From: UBA11612 sp963976395
Lineage (GTDB): Bacteria; Pseudomonadota; Alphaproteobacteria; Rhodospirillales; Rhodospirillaceae
Direction of reading: 5' to 3'
DNA: 64,000 nt
Assembly: GCA_963976395.1 (NCBI GenBank)
Contig: CAXBLG010000004.1
Span: 41,039-105,038 of the forward strand
Shown here: positions 9,135 to 17,607 of the stretch, piece after piece
Numbering within the stretch: the stretch's first letter is position 1
Layout of the letters: each line of letters opens with the position of its first letter
The notes under the pieces: model-generated
The model's input: only the letters and a program-made list of their open reading frames with translations
What the model was told of the DNA's origin: nothing
Database searches by the model: none
Program-made: the position numbers and the translations under genes

Positions 9135-9629
9135 CTACCACGGCTTTCTTTCAGGCACTTTCACGTTACCTGCCAAAACCCGTGCCGTGATGTTCGGTAG
9201 TTCCTTCAACTCGTCCACTTGCTCGTAAATACGCGAGTATGTGGACTCCTTAATCTTCCATTTACCGTCCACCTTCACGTATTTGTCGCGGTAAATTGCC
9301 GCGCCGTGAGTGGATATTTTCGTATTCAAATCCAGAGACCAGTCTTGCAAATACCAAATGCCCTCGGCGCGATCGTCGGACAGCACGTCGATTTCCGGAC
9401 AGTGACCGTTGTGAATAGAGGCGAATTGGTCGTGGAACGCCGCCGTCAGCGCGCCGACGATGTTATCTCGCCCTTCCGCCTCGAATTCGTAAGTGCCGCC
9501 GAAATAACAAATGCGAGCGTCGGGGATGAACATATCGGTCAGCGCATCCTTATCGGCGGTGTCAATCGAGCGAAAGTACCGGCCTTTGAGTTGTTTGATC
9601 AATTCAATGTCTTCAAGTCTGAGTGCCAT
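9135..9629 (-). CDS. SnoaL/NTF2-fold protein
   Basis: 164 residues with the pattern of the SnoaL-like domain: an N-terminal helix (IELIKQLKGRYFRSID), TDMFIPDARICYFGGTYEF and a C-terminal strand pair with GKWKIKESTYSRIYE. Family members include polyketide cyclases, ketosteroid isomerases and dehydratases; many have no known reaction. AGGGAGG precedes the ATG. It is the last gene of a minus-strand run that begins with the FadD3-like ligase. Four proteins of this fold occur in the steroid locus, which suggests isomerase or hydratase steps, but no catalytic residue set can be assigned by eye. Confidence 0.75.
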   Translation of the reverse strand: MALRLEDIELIKQLKGRYFRSIDTADKDALTDMFIPDARICYFGGTYEFEAEGRDNIVGALTAAFHDQFASIHNGHCPEIDVLSDDRAEGIWYLQDWSLDLNTKISTHGAAIYRDKYVKVDGKWKIKESTYSRIYEQVDELKELPNITARVLAGNVKVPERKPW

Positions 9630-9668
9630 TAGTAGTGCCTCCCTTTTCTTAAATGTAGCGTGTGTTGT

Positions 9669-10448
9669 TTACGGGGCGACGACTTCGCCGCCGTTGACGT
9701 CGAGGGTCGCGCCGGTCACGACGCTGGAATAATCAGACAGGAAAAACACAACAGCGCGCGCGCATTCCGCGTCCGGCGGAATTCGGCCCAGAGGAATGTT
9801 TGCCGCGACCGCCTTGATTTGATCCTCGACCGGCGTGCCTTGTTCCTTCTCCTGTGTCTGGAAGAAGCCCTCCACCGAGGGGCCCCACATCCAGCCGATG
9901 ATGGTTGTGTTCACGCGAATGTTGAACTGTCCGAGTTCCACGGCCAGTTGTTTTGAAGCGGCTTGCAGGGCTGCCTTGCCGATTTGGTACGGCGCCTGGT
10001 AGGCGAGTGGTTTGCGAGTGACCATGCTGCCGATATTAACGATAGATCCACCATTTTTCTTGAGGTGCGGCAGTGCGGCCTGAGCCATACGCAAAGCGCC
10101 GAAGCACGTGACGTCCATCGCATCGCGCCAAACATCCAGATTGCCGCCGTCAAACAACTCAAATGCTCCCATGGCGTAGGCGCTGTTCACCAACCCATCG
10201 ACCCGTCCGAATGCCTTCACGGCCGCGCCCACTAGTCCTTCGCAATCCTTGGCGGATTTGACATCGGTGCGTACGGCAACAACATCGCCGCCCGCCGCCT
10301 TAATCTCCTTCGACAACGAGTCGAGAAAATCCTGCGACCGCGCGCCGATGGCAAGTTTCGCGCCTTCAGCGGCGACCATTAAAGCAAGCTGGCGGCCCAT
10401 GCCTGGACCAACGCCGCTGATGATGATGACTTTATCTTTAAGAATCAT
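9669..10448 (-). CDS. SDR family oxidoreductase
   Basis: 259 residues, classical short-chain dehydrogenase. The cofactor loop is GVGPGMG. The catalytic set is Ser in NIGSM, then Tyr 13 residues later in YQIGK. The usual NNAG is NSAY. The C-terminus (DYSSVVTGATLDVNGG) is typical. Its ATG overlaps the TGA of the FadD3-like ligase gene (10445-10448), so the two are probably coupled, and a role on a CoA-thioester intermediate of ring C/D degradation is plausible. I do not see specific resemblance to IpdF, and substrate assignment is open. Confidence 0.88.
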   Translation of the reverse strand: MILKDKVIIISGVGPGMGRQLALMVAAEGAKLAIGARSQDFLDSLSKEIKAAGGDVVAVRTDVKSAKDCEGLVGAAVKAFGRVDGLVNSAYAMGAFELFDGGNLDVWRDAMDVTCFGALRMAQAALPHLKKNGGSIVNIGSMVTRKPLAYQAPYQIGKAALQAASKQLAVELGQFNIRVNTTIIGWMWGPSVEGFFQTQEKEQGTPVEDQIKAVAANIPLGRIPPDAECARAVVFFLSDYSSVVTGATLDVNGGEVVAP

Positions 10449-12034
10449 TTTGCACTTCCCTCCCTTAGAGCAAACCGTTGCACCTTGCCCGACGCAGTGA
10501 CAGGCAAGGTGTCCATGAATTCGATACTGCGCGGCACCTTGTAGTTAGCCATAGTCTCGCGGCACCATGCGATGAGACCGGCTTCGCTGATATCCGCACC
10601 AGCGCGCCGCACAACGAAGGCTTTGGCGACCTCACCCATGCGCGCATCCGGAACCCCTACGACTGCAACCTGGGCCACATTGGAATTATTGAGGATGAGT
10701 TCTTCGATTTCAGCAGGGTAGCAATTGAAGCCGCCGACAATGAACATGTCCTTCGCCCTGTCGGTGATGCGGATGTAGCCATCGCCATCTATAACCCCGA
10801 TATCGCCGGTTTTGAGCCACCCTTCAGAATCTATGGCCTCGGCGGTTGCAACGGGATCATCAAAATAACCCTTCATGACGTTGTATCCGCGCACAAGAAT
10901 TTCACCAGGCTCACCGGCGGAAACATTTTGGCCGCTCGCATCAACGCAGCGGACCTCGACGCCCGGAACCGCCTTCCCGCTGGTGCGAGCGATTTGTTCG
11001 GCACTGTCGGCGGCTGAACAAATGCTCACCACGCCGTTGGTCTCGGTCAGGCCGTAAGCGGTGAGCACTGTTTCGAAGCCAAGGTCACTGCGCATCTGCT
11101 CGACCAACCGCAAAGGCACCGAAGCAGCGCCGGTCACCGCCATTCGTAGCGAGGAAATATCCGCGTCTTTAAATTGGGGGCTCGACAGCATTGATTGGTA
11201 GAGGGTCGGCGGACCAGGCAACACTGTGACTTTTGCTTTTTCGATACGAAGAAGAACGGTGTCCGCGTCGAACACCGCGTGCGGCAACATCGTCGCGCCT
11301 GTTAGAAGGCAAGCTACCCACCCTGCCTTGTACCCGAAGGTATGAAAGAACGGATTGACGATGAGGTAGCGATCACCCTCATGCAGACCGACGTAATCGG
11401 CCCAGGTTTGAAAAGTGGTTATCACTTGCGCGTGGGTGCACATGGCCCCCTTCGGGTGACCGGTTGTACCGGATGTGAACAGGATGTCGCTGAGATCATC
11501 GCCGTTCAATACCCCAAAAGTCTGGTTGAGCTTTTCGTCGCTCACGTTTGCACCAGACTTTAGGAAATCGTCCCATGACTCTGCGTCTGACCCCACGCTA
11601 TCCAGTGAAACCTGTATCTTCAGGTTCGGAAGGGATTGGTTTTTGAGGAGCGCAAAATAATCCGTGCCGAGGAAATTTCCGGCAGAAAATAGAAACCGCG
11701 CGCCGCTTCGACTAATTATGTACGCAGCTTCCGGGCCCTTGAACCGTGTATTGACCGGTACCAGCACACCCCCCGCGAGTTGTGCCCCTATGGCAGCGAC
11801 AATCCACGACGTACTGTTCGGCGCCCAGATGCAAACCCGGTCTCCGCGCTGGAGGTCATTGGCGAGGAACGCAGCAGCCGCACGTTCGCACCTCTCCAGC
11901 AGCTCTGAAAACGTGACGTGAACTCCGTCCTCGCCCTCGATCGCCACCTTATCCGGACGGCGCAAAGCCGCAGCCCGTAGGACATGGGGAATCGTCAGCG
12001 GCTGTGATGAAATGCGCTCTGCCAGTTGCACCAT
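10445..12034 (-). CDS. Acyl-CoA ligase resembling FadD3 (steroid indanedione-propanoate CoA ligase type)
   Basis: About 529 residues, ANL superfamily. Motifs: ILFTSGTTGHPKGAMCTH (ATP loop), TAYGLTE, GWLKTGDIG, and the C-terminal lysine in TASGKVQ. The middle block NPFFHTFGYKAGWVACLLTGAT and LPGPPTLYQSML match my recollection of mycobacterial FadD3, which activates the C/D-ring remnant 3aalpha-H-4alpha(3'-propanoate)-7abeta-methylhexahydro-1,5-indanedione. An upstream in-frame ATG at 12100 would add 22 residues; neither start has a clear Shine-Dalgarno, and I preferred 12034 because the domain begins soon after it. It overlaps the SDR gene by 4 bases. Confidence 0.8.
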   Translation of the reverse strand: MVQLAERISSQPLTIPHVLRAAALRRPDKVAIEGEDGVHVTFSELLERCERAAAAFLANDLQRGDRVCIWAPNSTSWIVAAIGAQLAGGVLVPVNTRFKGPEAAYIISRSGARFLFSAGNFLGTDYFALLKNQSLPNLKIQVSLDSVGSDAESWDDFLKSGANVSDEKLNQTFGVLNGDDLSDILFTSGTTGHPKGAMCTHAQVITTFQTWADYVGLHEGDRYLIVNPFFHTFGYKAGWVACLLTGATMLPHAVFDADTVLLRIEKAKVTVLPGPPTLYQSMLSSPQFKDADISSLRMAVTGAASVPLRLVEQMRSDLGFETVLTAYGLTETNGVVSICSAADSAEQIARTSGKAVPGVEVRCVDASGQNVSAGEPGEILVRGYNVMKGYFDDPVATAEAIDSEGWLKTGDIGVIDGDGYIRITDRAKDMFIVGGFNCYPAEIEELILNNSNVAQVAVVGVPDARMGEVAKAFVVRRAGADISEAGLIAWCRETMANYKVPRSIEFMDTLPVTASGKVQRFALREGSAK

Positions 12035-12159
12035 GATACGCGTCTTATATGATTTACCTGCAAGAAGATGGCACCTTCGTCGCCACTGGGTCAATTCCAT
12101 TACGCGATTGAATTTACCCCAACTCGTGTAAGATCGCTGTGTATGGGGAGGAATCTACG

Positions 12160-12660
12160 ATGACACGCCAGTTGGTTATAGGAGTCTTCATATTGCTTGC
12201 CACCGTTGCGCAAGCCTGGGCAGCCGATACGGACTATAGCGATGCACTTTATTGCTCTCACCATTTCGCCAAGCATGGCGATGTCTCGCTGCCTCTTGAA
12301 GCTCAGCGGGAGTGCGTTATCGCCATTGCCAGCACTTATGTGAACGGAGAAGAAAACACGACACCCATGGCCGATATGCTGCTGGCCGACGACATTTCAC
12401 GCCATGGCCTTGGCACGCTACCGGATCATCAGCCGGGCGCAGCAGCAAAAATGAAAAGCAGCACTGGCACGTCCGTGATTGCAGCCATCAAGAACCGCCA
12501 CTGGAGCGTAGATGGCAATCAAGCCTGGATCGTCTACGACGGCTATCTCAAAAACGATCCCAGCAAACCTTCGTTCTATGTGGCCGAACGTTTCACAATC
12601 GAAAAGGGATTGATCAAGGAAATATTATTGGCCCCAGTGGTTCACATTGGACAGAATTAG
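12160..12660 (+). CDS. Exported small protein, NTF2-like
   Basis: 166 residues. The ATG at 12160 follows GGGGAGG at a good distance and is preferred to a GTG at 12139. A signal peptide ends near AQAWAAD. The body (QRECVIAIASTYVNGEENTT, MLLADDISRHGLG, then WIVYDGYLKND and a C-terminal ERFTIEKGLIKEI) resembles NTF2-fold proteins of the DUF8021 kind. Function unknown. It stands alone on the plus strand between minus-strand catabolic genes and diverges from the ligase gene with a short shared promoter region. Confidence 0.65.
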   Translation: MTRQLVIGVFILLATVAQAWAADTDYSDALYCSHHFAKHGDVSLPLEAQRECVIAIASTYVNGEENTTPMADMLLADDISRHGLGTLPDHQPGAAAKMKSSTGTSVIAAIKNRHWSVDGNQAWIVYDGYLKNDPSKPSFYVAERFTIEKGLIKEILLAPVVHIGQN

Positions 12661-12681
12661 CAAAACCACGACCAGTTCCAC

Positions 12682-13206
12682 CTAATCCGCTTTCTTGCTT
12701 ATGGGTGATTTATCCGGATCACCGAGCGCAACGACAGTGGGTTTACCATCGTCGCCGACCTGCTGCATGATGAACGAATACCGTTTGGTTGCCGTTTTCG
12801 AAATCCACCAGCGGCCATTCTTCCTCACATATTCGTCGTCGTATTCGCATGACATCTGCACCATGGTCTTTGCGCCCAGATCGATATTGTAGAAATACAA
12901 ATCCCATTTCGCTTTGGCTGTATCCGGGCCAGTCAATTCGATGTCGGGATTCTGGCCATGATGCATGTCCATCACGCCGGGACGGCAGCCCATTTCCTGA
13001 TAGACCTTCACGAAGGAGTCTCGGTCCTTGAACGGCGGGAACCCCTCAAACTCAATCACACATCCATCGGGATCAAGGCAATCACGCACCATCTCGGGAA
13101 GCTGCCGGTCACAGCCGCGCAGGTACCGCGACTTTAACTCCTTGATCTCGTTTTTATCTTCAAGTGCCTGAAGACGGCGCGCTAAATCTTCAACGGTTGC
13201 AGTCAT
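12682..13206 (-). CDS. SnoaL/NTF2-fold protein
   Basis: 174 residues. The opening ARRLQALEDKNEIKELKSRYL is the typical SnoaL-like first helix, followed by CLDPDGCVIEFEG and a C-terminal GRWWISKTATKRYSF. It is adjacent to a DHRS1-like SDR with 10 bases between them, so same operon. No active-site residues can be assigned. It is the second of four such proteins in the locus. Confidence 0.75.
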   Translation of the reverse strand: MTATVEDLARRLQALEDKNEIKELKSRYLRGCDRQLPEMVRDCLDPDGCVIEFEGFPPFKDRDSFVKVYQEMGCRPGVMDMHHGQNPDIELTGPDTAKAKWDLYFYNIDLGAKTMVQMSCEYDDEYVRKNGRWWISKTATKRYSFIMQQVGDDGKPTVVALGDPDKSPISKKAD

Positions 13207-13216
13207 AGATATCTCC

Positions 13217-14077
13217 TCAACGCACGATGGCGGGGTGGGGGATGCGAGGCTCGCCCAAGGCAGAGCGGTAAGACGGTGGCTGCTTGTCCTTATCCTTAAT
13301 CCCGTATTTCTCGCCTGCTTCCGCGCCGATCAAGGTTTGCCCGGAGACATCCATCAGCTTCGGATCGTTATAGAGCGCATGAATGATACGGCCGGTGAAT
13401 TCCGGAGTTTCAGCAATCTTCATGAATTCGCCGTATTGCTCGGGCCGTTCCTTCGACGCCCACTCGGTGCGCGAAGTCCAAAGTGGTCCCATCCAAATCG
13501 AGACTGCCGCGACATTGTGTTCTTTAAGGTCAACGGCCATGTCAGCGGCGAATTTATCAACACCGGCCTTCTGCGCACCGTAGGCCGGGCCGTGCATGTA
13601 GCAGACCGAGCCAAACGACGACGTGAACACAATCAAGCCGCGCTTTTGCTTAACCATCAGCGGCGCGGCATAAAAACTGGCGATGTACTGGCTGCGCAAA
13701 CCGACATTAAGAATATCGGCCATGTCGATGGACTTTTCCCAAAATCCGCCGGGCTTAATCAAATCATCATGGATGAGGGCCACGTTGTTCACCAGAATAT
13801 CGAGGCGTCCCGCTTCTTTTTCTACCTGCTCAAACAGCGCTTTGACCTGGGCGTCGTCGCCGTGATCACAAATAACCGGGATACCTTTGCCGCCGGCGGC
13901 GGTGACTTGCTCGGCGGTCTCGTAAACCGTGCCGGGAAGGAAGAACTGACCTTCCTTTGTGGTGCGGCCGGTCACATAGACTGTCGCACCTTTCTCGCCG
14001 AGGGCGATGGCAATTCCCTTACCCGCACCGCGGCTCGCGCCGGTCACGACAGCCACGCAATTCGTATCTTTAGACAT
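13217..14077 (-). CDS. SDR family oxidoreductase, DHRS1-like
   Basis: 286 residues. Cofactor loop TGASRGAGKG, the NNVA block, catalytic Ser in FTSSFG and Tyr in YGAQK. The block DILNVGLRSQYIASFYAAPLM and the WMGPLWTSRTEW segment resemble the DHRS1 group of SDRs, some of which act on steroids and other hydrophobic carbonyls. It lies in the minus-strand run with two other catabolic genes. Substrate is unknown. Confidence 0.87.
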   Translation of the reverse strand: MSKDTNCVAVVTGASRGAGKGIAIALGEKGATVYVTGRTTKEGQFFLPGTVYETAEQVTAAGGKGIPVICDHGDDAQVKALFEQVEKEAGRLDILVNNVALIHDDLIKPGGFWEKSIDMADILNVGLRSQYIASFYAAPLMVKQKRGLIVFTSSFGSVCYMHGPAYGAQKAGVDKFAADMAVDLKEHNVAAVSIWMGPLWTSRTEWASKERPEQYGEFMKIAETPEFTGRIIHALYNDPKLMDVSGQTLIGAEAGEKYGIKDKDKQPPSYRSALGEPRIPHPAIVR

Positions 14078-14120
14078 TTAGATGTGCCTCCCTAGAGCAG
14101 CCTTCAGGCCGCATTTCATT

Positions 14121-14882
14121 TTATCCAAATCGGGCCTGACCGCCGTCGAGCGGAATCGTCGCGCCGGTGATGTAACTAGATTCAGGTCGCAGAAGCAAAA
14201 CAACAAAGCGTCCGATATCTTCCTCGCAATCACCGATGCGCTTCAGCGGAATGGTCGCGACAAAAGCTTTGGACTCTTCAGGGTTCGCCTCGGTCCAGGC
14301 CGCAAGAGCCGGAGAATTGGCGTGCGGCGCAATCGTGTTGACCCGAATGCCGTCGCCGCCCCATTCGGCCGCAGCCGTGCGCGTGAGAACCCGAATGCCT
14401 TCCTTAGCCGCACCATAAGGCCCGTAATTACTCATGTCCCAGCGCACAGCGGCGGACGTTCCCAAGTTTATGATATCACCCCCGCCGCGAGCCTTAAGAT
14501 GGGGATAGGCAGCTTTCATAAACCGGAAGGTCGCGATTGGGCCTGCAAAAAACCCAAGTTGAAACTTCTCGTCGTCCACCGAGAGCAAGGGGCCGAAAGC
14601 GCCTTCGTAAGCGTTGTTGACCAGAATATCGAGCCCGCCGAAAACCTCGACCGTGCGCGCGACAGCGGCATTTACATCGTCCAGCTTGCAAACATCGCAG
14701 GCGATGGGCTCTGCCTTTCCGCCGGCGGCTTTGATCTCGCCGCAAACCTTATCCAATTTGCTTTTGGTGCGCCCGGTTACAGCGATGGACGCCCCCTCCT
14801 TCGCCAACGCCAAAGCAATACCGCGCCCAACGCCCTGCCCCGCGCCGGTAACCAGCGCGATTTTTTCGTCCAGACTGCCCAT
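14121..14882 (-). CDS. SDR family oxidoreductase
   Basis: 253 residues, classical SDR. TGAGQGVGRG cofactor loop, NNAYEG in place of NNAG, catalytic Ser in LGTS and Tyr 13 residues on in YGAAK, and the C-terminal SYITGATIPLDGG. All catalytic residues are kept. It is the second gene of the minus-strand run that starts with a SnoaL-like gene near 15462. Probably a hydroxysteroid or hydroxyacyl dehydrogenase by context, which is inference. Confidence 0.87.
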   Translation of the reverse strand: MGSLDEKIALVTGAGQGVGRGIALALAKEGASIAVTGRTKSKLDKVCGEIKAAGGKAEPIACDVCKLDDVNAAVARTVEVFGGLDILVNNAYEGAFGPLLSVDDEKFQLGFFAGPIATFRFMKAAYPHLKARGGGDIINLGTSAAVRWDMSNYGPYGAAKEGIRVLTRTAAAEWGGDGIRVNTIAPHANSPALAAWTEANPEESKAFVATIPLKRIGDCEEDIGRFVVLLLRPESSYITGATIPLDGGQARFG

Positions 14883-14922
14883 GTTTGAGTCCCTTCTTAG
14901 CTTCTAATCCAATTCCATCTCG

Positions 14923-15462
14923 TTAATTTTTCAATCCCGCCAGCATCAAGAGCTTGTACGAAGGATCGTCTTTATCCGTCCGCCCGCGCGGCGCACCGGC
15001 GGCAAACTGTTCATAAGCTTTCACATTAACCGCCCGGACATCACACCAATCGCAGGCCAGTGAACGGTGAATAAAACGCCATATGCCGTCGCGGCGCTCG
15101 TAGCGATCCAGATACCGTCCGCCGATGATGATTTCCTGAGAATCCGGTGCGGGCGTCCGGTGATACGCCTGGGTATAAATCTCACCCTCGGCCGTATCGC
15201 CATCGACCACGAACAACGCATTGGAAATGCTGTGGACTGTGGCCTCAAAGCTCTCAAGCACATTTGGCAGCCAAGCCACAAAATCGTCCACCGGTCCGCA
15301 GAACATATCGCCGTGATCGTCGATCGCGTCATCGTGATAGAGGCTGCGCAACAGCGCATAGTCGCGCCGGTCGCAAGCCCTGCAGTAAGTCAGCACCAGA
15401 TCGTGTAACTCGCTCTTGTCTTTGACGACTCGCAGTCCCTGATCTTGCGCGGTCGCTATCAT
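14923..15462 (-). CDS. SnoaL/NTF2-fold protein
   Basis: 179 residues from ATG 15462, which is preceded by a G-rich Shine-Dalgarno; an in-frame TTG at 15474 is less likely. SnoaL-like features: HDLVLTYCRACDRRDYALLRSLYHDDAI and RRDGIWRFIHRSLACDW. This pattern resembles the SnoaL_4 group and could be a dehydratase or cyclase. It is the first gene of the minus-strand run and is 51 bases downstream of the second bipartite element. Confidence 0.75.
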   Translation of the reverse strand: MIATAQDQGLRVVKDKSELHDLVLTYCRACDRRDYALLRSLYHDDAIDDHGDMFCGPVDDFVAWLPNVLESFEATVHSISNALFVVDGDTAEGEIYTQAYHRTPAPDSQEIIIGGRYLDRYERRDGIWRFIHRSLACDWCDVRAVNVKAYEQFAAGAPRGRTDKDDPSYKLLMLAGLKN

Positions 15463-15512
15463 GTCGCCCCCCAACCCTCTGCTTTACTCAGCGTTACTTC
15501 ATACCATGTCGC

Positions 15513-15549
15513 AATTCGCAGCAAGACTAGGTATATAAAAACGAATAAT
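15513..15549 (-). promoter_or_regulatory. Bipartite regulatory element, copy 2
   Basis: On the minus strand, ATTATTCGTTTTT (15549 to 15537), 16 bases, then TGCGAATT (15520 to 15513). The blocks and the gap equal those at 3249-3285. It is between the divergent SnoaL-like gene (15462) and the KshA-like gene (15655) and could serve both. Ligand and protein are unknown. Confidence 0.55.
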
Positions 15550-15654
15550 GACAACAAGAGCCACCTATTGATCGCATATTGCGTTGCAAAATGGGGCTTT
15601 TTTCGATAGGTCTAACAGCACATTCTACTCAGGTTCTGTCAACCGAGGTGAGTC

Positions 15655-16731
15655 ATGGCAAAGACACAAGATTACGGATTAGGTGAATTCACCTTCCCGC
15701 GCGGCTGGTTCATGGTCGCGGACGCAGACGAACTGAAAGACGAGCCCCTCGCGGTCCGGTTCTTCGGTGAAGACTTGGTTATTTATCGCGGCAAAAGCGG
15801 TCGCGTACACATGCTGGAAGCGTATTGCGCGCATATGGGCGCGCATTTAGCCAAGAACAGCACCTCATATGTAGTGCGCGACGGCACTCAAATTGAGGGA
15901 GACTCCATTCGCTGCCCGTTTCATGCATGGCGGTATGGACCTGACGGCAAGTGCGACGACATTCCCTATTCCGACGGCGCCATCCCGAAAGCAGCCTGCA
16001 TCAAGAAGTGGACCGTTGAAGAGCGTATGGGCGTTATCTTCGCTTGGCACGACGCCGAAGACAGCGCGCCCGACTACGACGCCCCATTCCTTCAAGAATG
16101 GAACGATCCGGCATGGGTTCACTGGAAAATCGATCACCTGGGTGAGCTTTCCACTCATCCGCAAGAAATCGTGGACAACATGGTAGACGTTGCCCACATG
16201 ACGCCGACTCACGGCAGCAAAGACATCGCCTATTTCGAGAACGAATTTAAAGACCATGTAGTGGTACAGCGCTTCGGTAGCGGCCACCGCACCTTAATCT
16301 CGGACAGCGGCGCACTTCTGGAAACAGATACGTGGTACACGGGTCCGGGCGTATTGCTCTCGCTGATGAAGGGCGAATATCCCTCGATAATTCTGATCAC
16401 CCACACGCCTATAGATGACGGCGTTGTTAAGGTTTGGCATGGGCTGCTGGTCAAATCTCCCAACAAGATCGCGACGCCTGAAGATGTCGTCAACGCCCGC
16501 GCCTATCAGGAATCAAGCCGCCTTGCCTTTGCGCAGGACTTCGAAATCTGGGGCAATAAACGCCCTTGCATAACGCCGCTTCAGATTCCCGCCGATGGGC
16601 CGTTCCACAAACTGCGCACCTGGTACAAACAGTTCTACAATCCGCGTTCGCGGGCGCCAGAGTTCACCAAGAAAGTGAATGGCGTTCATACGGTTGTGAA
16701 CAACCAGTCTGCATCCAAGGCGGTGGCTTAG
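15655..16731 (+). CDS. Rieske non-haem iron oxygenase, KshA-like (3-ketosteroid 9alpha-hydroxylase)
   Basis: 358 residues. The Rieske [2Fe-2S] ligands are Cys58, His60 (YCAHMGAHL), Cys87 and His90 (RCPFHAWRYG). The mononuclear iron site is Asp178, His181 and His186 (DNMVDVAHMTPTH), with a likely Asp in the later QDFEIWGNK. The blocks GVIFAWHD, DFEIWGNK and LRTWYKQFY match KshA from memory. KshA hydroxylates C9 of 1,4-androstadiene-3,17-dione, opening ring B. A reductase partner (KshB) is not in the window. The next genes are an SDR and a KstD-like dehydrogenase, consistent with the assignment. Confidence 0.78.
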   Translation: MAKTQDYGLGEFTFPRGWFMVADADELKDEPLAVRFFGEDLVIYRGKSGRVHMLEAYCAHMGAHLAKNSTSYVVRDGTQIEGDSIRCPFHAWRYGPDGKCDDIPYSDGAIPKAACIKKWTVEERMGVIFAWHDAEDSAPDYDAPFLQEWNDPAWVHWKIDHLGELSTHPQEIVDNMVDVAHMTPTHGSKDIAYFENEFKDHVVVQRFGSGHRTLISDSGALLETDTWYTGPGVLLSLMKGEYPSIILITHTPIDDGVVKVWHGLLVKSPNKIATPEDVVNARAYQESSRLAFAQDFEIWGNKRPCITPLQIPADGPFHKLRTWYKQFYNPRSRAPEFTKKVNGVHTVVNNQSASKAVA

Positions 16732-16818
16732 GCGTCGCTAAAAAGAAGCCGACAATAATATAGGGATGGATCGGCGGGAGCGCGTTGCCGAACCGTCCGG
16801 TAATGATGGGGGCGTGTT

Positions 16819-17592
16819 TTGACCGAGGGTCTTTTTCCCGACGGCGCTGTGCTGGTCGTCGGCGGTAGTGGCGGTATCGGGCGGTTTGTATGCCGCGAGT
16901 TCGCGAAGGCAGGCGCCAATGTTGCTCTCACCTACAGATCAAAAAAAGATGTAGCCGACGAAGTGGTCGCAGACATCACGGTGCTTGGCCGCAAGTCGGC
17001 GGCTTACGCGTTGAACGTCGGCGATACCGATCAAGTGTCCACGGTCCTTGAAACCGCCGAAAAAGAGTTCGGACGCATTCACACCATCGTCTACGGCGCC
17101 GCGCCCTTGGCCGAGCAGGTCTACATCGCCGAGACTTCAACGGAACAATGGACGAAAGCCATGGACCTTGAGACCAATGGATTCTTCCGGGTGGTCAAGG
17201 CTGCGGTGCCACATTTGCGCGCCAAGGGTGGAGGCTCTTTTGTTCACCTCGGCTCGGCCGGACACTTGCGCTGGCCGGACAAGGACGGCTTATCGGTTAT
17301 TCCGAAAGCCGCTAACGAAGCTGTCGTTCAAGGCATCGCCCGCGAGGAAGGCAAATACAACATTCGCGCCAACACCGTTCTGATCGGCGTTATTGAAGCG
17401 GGCATGTTTCTTGAACTCACTAAGCAGGGCGCCTTTCCGCAAGCATGGGTGGATGAAACGCAAAAGCTGCTTGCGCTCAAGCGCTGGGGCAAACCCGAGG
17501 AAATCGGCCACGCCGCCGTTTTTCTGGCGTCGAACAAAGCGGCGTATATCACGGGGCAACGGATCGCGGTCGCCGGCGGCTTCGGCGTTTAG
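16819..17592 (+). CDS. SDR family protein lacking the catalytic tyrosine
   Basis: 257 residues. The start is a TTG at 16819 behind a G-rich stretch. The cofactor loop is GGSGGIGR, and the NAG block is replaced by YGAAP. The catalytic Ser is in HLGSAG, but 13 residues later, where Tyr of YxxxK should be, the protein reads SVIPK: the Tyr is Ser and the Lys is kept. Either it is not a standard dehydrogenase, or the proton donor lies elsewhere (enoyl-reductase-like SDRs use other spacings). The stop is only 15 bases before the KstD-like gene. Confidence 0.8.
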   Translation: MTEGLFPDGAVLVVGGSGGIGRFVCREFAKAGANVALTYRSKKDVADEVVADITVLGRKSAAYALNVGDTDQVSTVLETAEKEFGRIHTIVYGAAPLAEQVYIAETSTEQWTKAMDLETNGFFRVVKAAVPHLRAKGGGSFVHLGSAGHLRWPDKDGLSVIPKAANEAVVQGIAREEGKYNIRANTVLIGVIEAGMFLELTKQGAFPQAWVDETQKLLALKRWGKPEEIGHAAVFLASNKAAYITGQRIAVAGGFGV

Positions 17593-17607
17593 GGGAGAAC
17601 GGCGCGT

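Noticed and set aside
13235..14095. 286-codon plus-strand frame opposite the DHRS1-like SDR gene
   Set aside because: Mirror of a clear SDR gene; its composition and lack of motifs do not support a protein.
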